From assembly GCA_026987155.1 (NCBI GenBank), contig JALSNG010000020.1, positions 1-5,019 of the forward strand: 5,019 nucleotides of DNA. Reading direction: 5' to 3'. The notes under the pieces were generated by a model. It was not told the origin of the DNA and did no database searches. It saw only the letters and a program-made list of their open reading frames with translations. Below, piece by piece: positions 1 to 4,021 of this stretch. This stretch comes from Thermococcus sp. Its GTDB lineage: Archaea > Methanobacteriota_B > Thermococci > Thermococcales > Thermococcaceae. The position numbers and the translations under genes were made by a program. How positions within the stretch are numbered: the stretch's first letter is position 1; each line of letters opens with the position of its first letter.

Positions 1-646
1 GTAGGTTCCACCGCTCCTTCGCGTACTTGACCACGTCCACCCTCTGGGTCTTGCTGTTGATTTCCACTATTCCACCTATCTCTTTTTTCTCGGTCTGCTG
101 GACGTACTGTATCCTCTGTCCCTCGGGGATTAGGAAGGTCTTCACGCCAGCTTCATGTGCTGCTGAGGCCTTCTCTAAGATTCCACCAACGGGCCCTATA
201 GTCCCGTCGGGGTTTATCATTCCCGTCATCATGACCTCGGGGTTGACCTTCCATCCCTTCAGTGCGGCTATTATACCAACGGTCATGGTTCCGCCGGCAG
301 AGGGTCCGCCTATGATCGGGGAATCCGCCTTTATCTGGATGAAAACATCGTACTTGCTCATGTTGACCCCGGTAACTTTCCCTGCTACTTGGGCGGCGAG
401 CCTCGCGCTGGCCTGCATATCGACCTCCGCCAGGGGCCATGTCTCGACGTAAACGTGACCGCTTCCTGGGGAGACGGTTATGACGAAGTTGGTAACGACT
501 CCAACCAGCTGGCCGCTTGATGTCTTTGAAACTGCAGGGGCCTTCAGTATGACCGTGTGTCCCTCACTTGGGCACTGTGCAGCCACAGCAGGCATGATAG
601 AAAACACGAGGAGTAGAATCATTGCCGCCGCTATGCGGTTCTTCAT
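1..646 (-). CDS. Exported S16 (Lon-type) serine protease, C-terminus cut by window edge
   Basis: This encodes a probable cell-surface or secreted peptidase with a Lon-type proteolytic domain but no visible AAA+ ATPase. The 215 visible residues start with a signal peptide (MKNRIAAAM, a hydrophobic stretch at 9-23, likely cleavage near Ala23). The S16 core follows: GGPSAGGT places the nucleophile at Ser116, and GPVGGILEK places the lysine at Lys159. The 43-residue Ser-Lys spacing equals that of E. coli Lon (Ser679/Lys722). Then comes AHEAGVKTFLIPEG, which matches the Lon segment after the lysine. The start at 646 is preferred because GGTGAT at 657-652 lies at the usual distance; an in-frame GTG at 649 is too close. 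The gene lies 57 bases after a membrane-protein gene and has its own TATA-like box. It resembles the archaeal exported protease group often labelled COG1750. The substrate is unknown. Family assignment is very firm; the missing C-terminus may carry an anchor or another domain. Confidence 0.9.
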   Translation of the reverse strand, partial: MKNRIAAAMILLLVFSIMPAVAAQCPSEGHTVILKAPAVSKTSSGQLVGVVTNFVITVSPGSGHVYVETWPLAEVDMQASARLAAQVAGKVTGVNMSKYDVFIQIKADSPIIGGPSAGGTMTVGIIAALKGWKVNPEVMMTGMINPDGTIGPVGGILEKASAAHEAGVKTFLIPEGQRIQYVQQTEKKEIGGIVEINSKTQRVDVVKYAKERWNL

Positions 647-675
647 CACTCATCACCCTCCCTTTGTTTTCGGGG

Positions 676-690
676 TTTAATATAGGGTTT
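676..690 (-). promoter_or_regulatory. Likely TATA box for the S16 protease gene
   Basis: On the minus strand TATATTAAA occupies 684-676. Transcription starting about 25 bases downstream would begin near 655, leaving a leader of about 10 bases that is mostly the Shine-Dalgarno site before the ATG at 646. This suggests the protease can be transcribed independently of the upstream regulator/membrane-protein pair. The BRE part (685-690) is not strongly conserved, so read-through from upstream remains possible. Confidence 0.45.
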
Positions 691-703
691 GTGGTGCAAC
701 CCT

Positions 704-964
704 CTAACGTCTCCACAGTGCCAGAACGAAGAGGAGAAGGAAGATCACTTCGAGGCCACCTATCACAAGTCCGACGTCCTTCTCTATTCTCTGGGTTAGT
801 TGGAGCAGTTCTACCCCCTTCTTAATTGCCAGCAGCAAGAACGCAACCAGGAGGTAAAGGGCTGGTCTTAGGTGGCTTTTTTTGTAAGCTATGAACGAAA
901 CCCCTGCGAGTACCAGTGACAGCATCAAGACGAAGAGTGCGAGTACTACCTCCATGCTCATCAT
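704..964 (-). CDS. Small three-helix membrane protein coupled to an HTH regulator
   Basis: This is an 86-residue, almost wholly hydrophobic protein with three predicted membrane segments at about 5-26, 34-54 and 64-83. Two short charged parts separate them: YKKSHLRP near 27-34 and QLTQRIEKD near 55-63. It ends with WRR just after the last helix. No catalytic or metal-binding motif is visible. The ATG at 964 overlaps the stop of the upstream regulator (ATGA), and GGTGAT at 975-970 inside the regulator gene gives normal spacing, so translational coupling is likely. Small three-helix proteins next to helix-turn-helix regulators occur widely in archaea, and some carry the label DUF7521; the match here is by pattern and context only. 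A role as membrane partner or signal input of the regulator is inference. It could also be a simple membrane protein under that regulator's control. Confidence 0.85.
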   Translation of the reverse strand: MMSMEVVLALFVLMLSLVLAGVSFIAYKKSHLRPALYLLVAFLLLAIKKGVELLQLTQRIEKDVGLVIGGLEVIFLLLFVLALWRR

Positions 965-1470
965 TCTCCATCACCCACTCCACTGAGAAAGTCTATGAGG
1001 CTATCCGCAAGACCCTCCCATACGCTCGGCCGGTATTCCATGATGATCCTCGCTATGGTTTCTGGGTCATAGTTTAGGGAATATATCACGCTCCGTCCCC
1101 TTCCTTCGGCAGTTATTATGCCGAGCTTTTGAAGCTCTCCTACGTGATAGCTCACCGTCGGCTGGCTCAGTCCGAGGGCCTCTGAAATTTCTTTCTGTGA
1201 GAGGGGCCCGTTCATCAGCAGGAGCAGGATTCTCCGCCTGCTTTCGGTGGAAATGGCTATTATCAGCCGTTGGGCCTCTTCCTCGAATCCTTTTGGGAAG
1301 ATGTATCTTCTCTTTCCTATTTTCCTCGAAAACACGGCACCTTCCTTTTCCAGTTTCCTCAGGTGGTACTGGAGGTCCCCAATCCCTATCCCCAACTCCC
1401 TTGCGAGCCCCCTGAACGTTATCCCGGGTTTTTTCGTTATGAGGTTGAGTATCTCATTTCGCCTCTCCAT
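961..1470 (-). CDS. Transcription regulator with two winged HTH domains (ArsR-like)
   Basis: This encodes a 169-residue DNA-binding protein, acting in the cytoplasm as a transcription regulator. The first winged helix spans about residues 5-58: LARELGIGIGDLQYHLRKLE is the helix-turn-helix and KIGKRRYIF the wing. The second spans about 75-132: STESRRRILLLL, then KEISEALGLSQPTVSYHV as helix-turn-helix, and GRGRSVIYSL as wing. The second half is typical of the ArsR-like superfamily; no cysteine pair for metal sensing is present (the protein has no cysteine). The tail (133-169) is acidic and may mediate dimerisation or partner contact. The gene overlaps that for the three-helix membrane protein by 4 bases. 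No in-frame start exists between the TAA at 1482-1480 and the ATG at 1470; the Shine-Dalgarno site before 1470 is weak. The ligand and target genes are unknown; autoregulation and control of adjacent genes are plausible but not shown. Confidence 0.92.
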   Translation of the reverse strand: MERRNEILNLITKKPGITFRGLARELGIGIGDLQYHLRKLEKEGAVFSRKIGKRRYIFPKGFEEEAQRLIIAISTESRRRILLLLMNGPLSQKEISEALGLSQPTVSYHVGELQKLGIITAEGRGRSVIYSLNYDPETIARIIMEYRPSVWEGLADSLIDFLSGVGDGE

Positions 1471-1648
1471 TTTTGACCCTTAAACACTGTGGTTCATTCT
1501 TCTATCTCCCCGACCCCTTTTATTTCCATCGGTGCCAATGCTTAACACCTGCAGGAGTTTTGCTATTGGGGTTTTAGTGTTATTCCTTTGATCTTTACAG
1601 AGAATAACCTTTTTATAGTTGTGGATAAGATATCCTCTGGTGTTGTCC
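1471..1648. promoter_or_regulatory. Divergent intergenic region with repeated GTGTT motifs
   Basis: This 178-base stretch separates the HTH regulator gene (minus) from the DUF257-like gene (plus). It holds the plus-strand TATA box at 1610-1617 and a weaker minus-strand A/T stretch, AAATAAAA, at 1525-1518. The hexamer (A/G)GTGTT occurs four times: minus 1488-1483, minus 1549-1544, plus 1576-1581 and plus 1639-1644. TAACAC at 1543-1548 and GTGTTA at 1577-1582 form an exact inverted pair. An 8-base palindrome CCTGCAGG lies at 1549-1556. These could be operator half-sites for the neighbouring regulator, but the motif is short. No RNA gene is evident here. Confidence 0.35.
1609..1617 (+). promoter_or_regulatory. 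TATA box of the DUF257-like gene
   Basis: TTTTTATA at 1610-1617, preceded by AATAACC, fits an archaeal TATA box with a weak BRE. Initiation about 25 bases downstream falls near 1640, leaving a leader of about 9 bases before the ATG at 1649. This position argues against the farther-upstream TTG at 1619, which would lie before the predicted transcription start. Confidence 0.6.
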
Positions 1649-2311
1649 ATGGGGAGGGGAGTGGGGAAAGTCCTCGATGGGTTGAAGCTGGGAGAAACCG
1701 TTCTGGTTGAATACGAAGCATATTCGTCGCCTGAACTCTTTCTTGCCATCTTGCAGAATTATGCCCTTGAACGGGGCAAACCCGTGCTCATTGATGATAT
1801 AGTTGACACCTTACCCGAGTACGTTGAGAGGCTCAAACTCATGGGTGTTGATTTCCAGCGTTTCACAAACGTTAGCGTGATCAAGATAGGGGGATCGAGG
1901 GAGAGCGGGAACGTGGTGGGTCACCTCGAGGTGGATAAGTACCGTCTGGATTTCAAATACTATGACAACATCTACAAGAAGGTGGCTTCGAGAGAGGTTA
2001 TAAATCCTGTTCTCGGGGTTTACAAACTCTTTGGACTCTTCAGGAAACATGAACTCTTAAGGCTTGCGAGAAACATAGCATCCTTCGTTGGTAGGAGGAG
2101 TAGGGTGGCTTATTACTTCCTCAACGTTGAGGTCGTTGAGACCATATCCCCTGAGATGCTGCCCCTCTTGGAGGAGGCTTCAACGACTATTCTCAGATGG
2201 GGTAGGGAGGGAAGGAGTTACAGACTCGAAGTGGTGAAAGCCTGTGATGAGGACATAACTGGGAGTAGCGTGGTGGTGGGGGTTGGAGATATAAAGGAGG
2301 GTAAACTTTGA
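1649..2311 (+). CDS. DUF257-like protein of unknown function
   Basis: This is a 220-residue soluble protein that I recognise by its pattern as belonging to the Thermococcales DUF257 family (PF03192), of unknown function. Recognisable stretches are LKLGETVLVEYEAYSSPELF (12-31), PVLIDDIVDTLPEYVERLK, VIKIGGSRESGNVVGHLEV and VINPVLGVYKL. The alternation of hydrophobic strands with helices suggests an alpha/beta fold reminiscent of RecA/KaiC-like domains, but the expected phosphate loop (GxxxxGKT/S) is absent: LGETVLVEY stands where it might be. ATP binding therefore should not be assumed. No signal peptide or membrane segment is seen. The ATG at 1649 is chosen because GGTG at 1639-1642 is well spaced and the TATA box fits; a TTG at 1619 would add ten residues. 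The end is one base from the stop of the convergent gene. Family call is by memory of sequence pattern. Confidence 0.82.
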   Translation: MGRGVGKVLDGLKLGETVLVEYEAYSSPELFLAILQNYALERGKPVLIDDIVDTLPEYVERLKLMGVDFQRFTNVSVIKIGGSRESGNVVGHLEVDKYRLDFKYYDNIYKKVASREVINPVLGVYKLFGLFRKHELLRLARNIASFVGRRSRVAYYFLNVEVVETISPEMLPLLEEASTTILRWGREGRSYRLEVVKACDEDITGSSVVVGVGDIKEGKL

Positions 2312-2312
2312 G

Positions 2313-2888
2313 TTAAATCTTTTCAAGAAGCTTCTTCCTCTTTTCTTCGTACTCCTCTTCCGTGATGGCCCCCATGTCGTACAGTTCCTTGAGTTTCTTC
2401 AGTTTTTCAAGGGCGTCTTCCTCGACTTTTGCGGGTGGATGCTCTATTGTCTTTCCGGCGGGAGCAAATCTCGTAACGAGTTCCTCAGGTTTTTTCAGGT
2501 GCCATTCCTCACTCGTGAGCCCCTTGTTGATTTCAATCGTTACGGGTTCAACGGCTATTGCATTCAGGGCGTTTTTTATCGCGTTTATGGTTTCTCTCGC
2601 CTGTTCTTTGTTCATCCATCCGAGCTTCAATACGATGTTCTCTTCACCTTTGATCACGAACTCCGAGGAGAGAATCCCGAGCTTTACTTCGACCTCCTTC
2701 AGCTTCTGGTAGGGGATAGCCTTTATCTCGTATCTCCCAAGGATCTTTTCATCAACGTAGATTATTCTCCTGTCTGTGACGACCACCCATTTGGGCTTTT
2801 CAAGGCTCACCTTCTTTTTAACGGTGTGCAGAACTTCTTCTCCTGGTTCAAGTTGCTTTACAACGGCCTTTGGAAGCTTCATATCCAT
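2313..2888 (-). CDS. PH-like domain protein with C-terminal SHOCT domain
   Basis: This encodes a 191-residue cytoplasmic protein. Residues about 5-110 resemble the bacterial pleckstrin-homology-like fold (YokE-like): an N-terminal LEPGEEVLHTVKK, then a WVVVTDRRIIYVDEK strand pair, further strands (YEIKAIPYQKL, EFVIKGEENIVLKL) and a helix (KEQARETINAIKNAL). A linker of about 45 residues leads to a SHOCT motif at about 160-191: LEKLKKLKELYDMGAITEEE and the lysine/glutamate-rich end. SHOCT is a short helical, probably oligomerising module usually found at protein ends. No membrane segment is seen. The start at 2888 is preferred: GGTGA at 2898-2894 has normal spacing, while a GTG at 2897 lies inside that site and would add three residues. 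It is divergent from the BtpA gene with back-to-back promoters. The function is unknown; binding to a membrane or partner protein is only a possibility. Confidence 0.88.
   Translation of the reverse strand: MDMKLPKAVVKQLEPGEEVLHTVKKKVSLEKPKWVVVTDRRIIYVDEKILGRYEIKAIPYQKLKEVEVKLGILSSEFVIKGEENIVLKLGWMNKEQARETINAIKNALNAIAVEPVTIEINKGLTSEEWHLKKPEELVTRFAPAGKTIEHPPAKVEEDALEKLKKLKELYDMGAITEEEYEEKRKKLLEKI
2319..2348 (+). terminator. Possible T-rich terminator of the DUF257-like gene inside the convergent gene
   Basis: Just after the stop at 2309-2311 the plus strand becomes pyrimidine-rich, with TCTTTTC at 2319-2324 and TCTTTTCTTC at 2339-2348. Between them is a perfect 12-base palindrome, AAGAAGCTTCTT (2325-2336). 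Archaeal transcription ends at such T-rich tracts. The same bases encode the lysine/glutamate-rich end of the opposite gene, so the composition may be coincidental. Confidence 0.3.
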
Positions 2889-2981
2889 TCCTCTCACCGT
2901 TCTTAATTGGGCGTGACATTATATTAACCTTCCGAGAGCAACGTTTAATACCCGTTTTGACTATTCTCCTCGGGTGTTGCC
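2889..2981. promoter_or_regulatory. Compact divergent promoter of the PH/SHOCT and BtpA genes
   Basis: Two TATA boxes lie back to back. TTAATATAA on the minus strand (2927-2919) serves the PH/SHOCT gene, and TTTAATAC on the plus strand (2944-2951) serves the BtpA gene. Only 16 bases separate them, so the two BRE/TFB sites would almost touch. Predicted transcription starts are near 2897 (minus) and 2972 (plus), each leaving a leader of about 10 bases that contains the Shine-Dalgarno site. Factor binding at one side could compete with the other. Confidence 0.55.
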
Positions 2982-3767
2982 ATGGACTTTGAAAGTAAGC
3001 CCCTCATTGGGATGGTTCATCTCAAGCCCCTCCCAGGTTCCTATCTCTACGGTGGGAATCTTGAGATGGTCATTGATTATGCCCTAAAAGACGCTAAAAC
3101 GTTAGAAAAAGCGGGCTTTGATGCGGTAATGGTTGAGAACTTTGGAGACGTTCCCTTTCCAAAATACGTGGACAGAACCACAGTTGCAGCATTCACAGCG
3201 GTGGCAAAGGTCATACGTGAGGAAATAGGCATTCCCCTTGGGATAAACGTCCTCCGCAACGATGGAATGGCCGCTTACTCTATAGCCTACGCGGTAAAGG
3301 CGGACTTCATCAGGGTGAACGTGCTCAGCGGTGTCGCTTACACCGACCAGGGGATTGTGGAGGGCATCGCCCACGAGCTTGCCAAGCTGAGGAAGCTCCT
3401 TCCAAGCAGGATAAAGGTCCTCGCAGATGTACATGTCAAGCACGCAGTTCATTTCTTTGACTTCGAGGACGCGGTGAGGGATACGGTTGAGAGGGGCCTT
3501 GCCGACGCTGTAGTGGTGAGTGGCAGGGCAACCGGAAAACCTGTGGATGTGGAAAAACTCGCCTTAGCTAAGAAAATTTCGTCCGTTCCCGTTATAGTGG
3601 GCTCCGGAACGAGCTACAGTAACCTTCCCAAGCTGTGGAAATACGCTGACGGTTTCATCGTTGGTACGTGGATAAAACGCGGTGGAAAAGTCGAAAACGA
3701 AGTTTCCCTTGAGCGGGCCAAGAAGCTCGTTGCTCTCGCTAAAAAACTTCAGGAAAAGACGGTTTAA
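2982..3767 (+). CDS. BtpA family TIM-barrel protein
   Basis: This 261-residue protein is full length for the BtpA family (PF03437), predicted to fold as a TIM barrel. Family landmarks: PLIGMVHLKPLPGS near the N-terminus (7-20), ENFGDVPF (52-59), GINVLRNDGMAAYSIA (87-102), RVNVLSGVAYTDQG (111-124), LADVHVKHA (147-155), VVVSGRATGKPV (177-188), the phosphate-binding-like VIVGSGT (204-210) and GTWIKRGG (228-235). The late glycine-rich loops are those that bind phosphate in many such barrels, suggesting a phosphorylated small substrate; this is inference. In cyanobacteria BtpA stabilises photosystem I, which cannot be its role in this lineage. The E. coli relative SgcQ lies in a sugar-utilisation cluster. 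The ATG at 2982 follows GGTG (2973-2976) at normal spacing. It appears to be monocistronic, ending at a T-rich terminator. No enzyme activity can be assigned. Confidence 0.93.
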   Translation: MDFESKPLIGMVHLKPLPGSYLYGGNLEMVIDYALKDAKTLEKAGFDAVMVENFGDVPFPKYVDRTTVAAFTAVAKVIREEIGIPLGINVLRNDGMAAYSIAYAVKADFIRVNVLSGVAYTDQGIVEGIAHELAKLRKLLPSRIKVLADVHVKHAVHFFDFEDAVRDTVERGLADAVVVSGRATGKPVDVEKLALAKKISSVPVIVGSGTSYSNLPKLWKYADGFIVGTWIKRGGKVENEVSLERAKKLVALAKKLQEKTV

Positions 3768-3793
3768 TTTTCTTGAATTCGAATTTTCTTTTC
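3768..3793 (+). terminator. T-rich terminator after the BtpA gene
   Basis: Directly after the TAA the sequence runs through TTTTC, TTTTC and TTTTCC clusters (about 3768-3772, 3784-3788 and 3789-3793). No stable stem-loop is evident. Archaeal RNA polymerase terminates at such U-runs without a hairpin. The tract ends where the next promoter begins. Confidence 0.5.
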
Positions 3794-3809
3794 CGAAAGG
3801 CTTATTATC
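3793..3809 (+). promoter_or_regulatory. BRE/TATA promoter of the microprotein/exported-protein pair
   Basis: CCGAAAGG (3793-3800) followed by CTTATTATC (3801-3809) fits an archaeal BRE plus TATA element. Predicted initiation near 3830 would give a leader of about 60 bases before the ATG at 3890, longer than the roughly 10-base leaders elsewhere in this window. A second A/T stretch, TTTTAT at 3869-3873, sits too close to the ATG to serve as its promoter unless the message is leaderless. Confidence 0.45.
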
Positions 3810-3889
3810 CAAGAATGCGTAACATTCAAACAAGAAACCTGTCCCGCTTTTCTTTTCTGCGAGATGGGTTTTATCGGGAGTGTGAATAT

Positions 3890-4021
3890 ATGTCCCCTGA
3901 ACCACTTACGGGCTTGAAGGTTCTTGGCCCATTACTTGGGCTTTTCCTGCTTGTTGGGGCAGTTATAGTTTTCCTCCTGCTCGCGAGGTGGTTTCTGGAG
4001 ATCCTTCGGAGGTTGGCATGA
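3890..4021 (+). CDS. Single-helix membrane microprotein, 43 residues
   Basis: This is a short protein beginning MSPEPLTGLK, with one strongly hydrophobic helix at about 11-32 and a basic, amphipathic end (ARWFLEILRRLA). By the positive-inside rule the C-terminus should face the cytoplasm. I do not recognise a family. The ATG at 3890 is chosen because GGAG at 3877-3880 lies at the same spacing as other sites in the window. A longer reading from 3773 would add 39 residues of poor quality that begin inside the terminator region. The stop overlaps the next start (TGATG), so translation of the two genes is likely coupled. A role as anchor, chaperone or export partner of the downstream exported protein is inference from that coupling. 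It could also be a dispensable leader ORF; the coherent transmembrane helix argues against that. Confidence 0.65.
   Translation: MSPEPLTGLKVLGPLLGLFLLVGAVIVFLLLARWFLEILRRLA
4008..4013 (+). promoter_or_regulatory. Shine-Dalgarno site that decides the start of the exported protein
   Basis: GGAGGT at 4008-4013, within the microprotein gene, precedes two consecutive ATG codons at 4018 and 4021. Aligned to GGAGGTGAT, the site leaves 3 bases before the first ATG and 6 before the second. The other well-supported genes here show 5-7, so the second ATG is favoured. Confidence 0.6.

Noticed and set aside
27..452. Plus-strand open frame of 141 codons opposite the protease gene
   Set aside because: It is the antisense shadow of a gene with clear S16 motifs on the minus strand.
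1549..1556. CCTGCAGG palindrome as an operator
   Set aside because: A single 8-base palindrome is expected by chance at some frequency, and no second copy was seen in the window.
1619..1648. TTG start giving a ten-residue longer DUF257-like protein
   Set aside because: It would lie only two bases after the TATA box and upstream of the predicted transcription start; the ATG at 1649 fits promoter and ribosome-site spacing.
2439..2906. Plus-strand open frame of 155 codons
   Set aside because: It is the antisense shadow of the PH/SHOCT gene, covers the divergent promoter and has no ribosome site.
3773..3889. N-terminal extension that would make the 43-residue microprotein 82 residues long
   Set aside because: It begins in the T-rich terminator tract and overlaps the promoter, has no Shine-Dalgarno site at its first ATG, and its composition is not protein-like. 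The ATG at 3890 has a fitting ribosome site.
3864..3917. Seventeen-codon frame starting in the leader of the microprotein gene and overlapping its start
   Set aside because: No Shine-Dalgarno site precedes it at normal spacing and the peptide has no recognisable character; likely chance.
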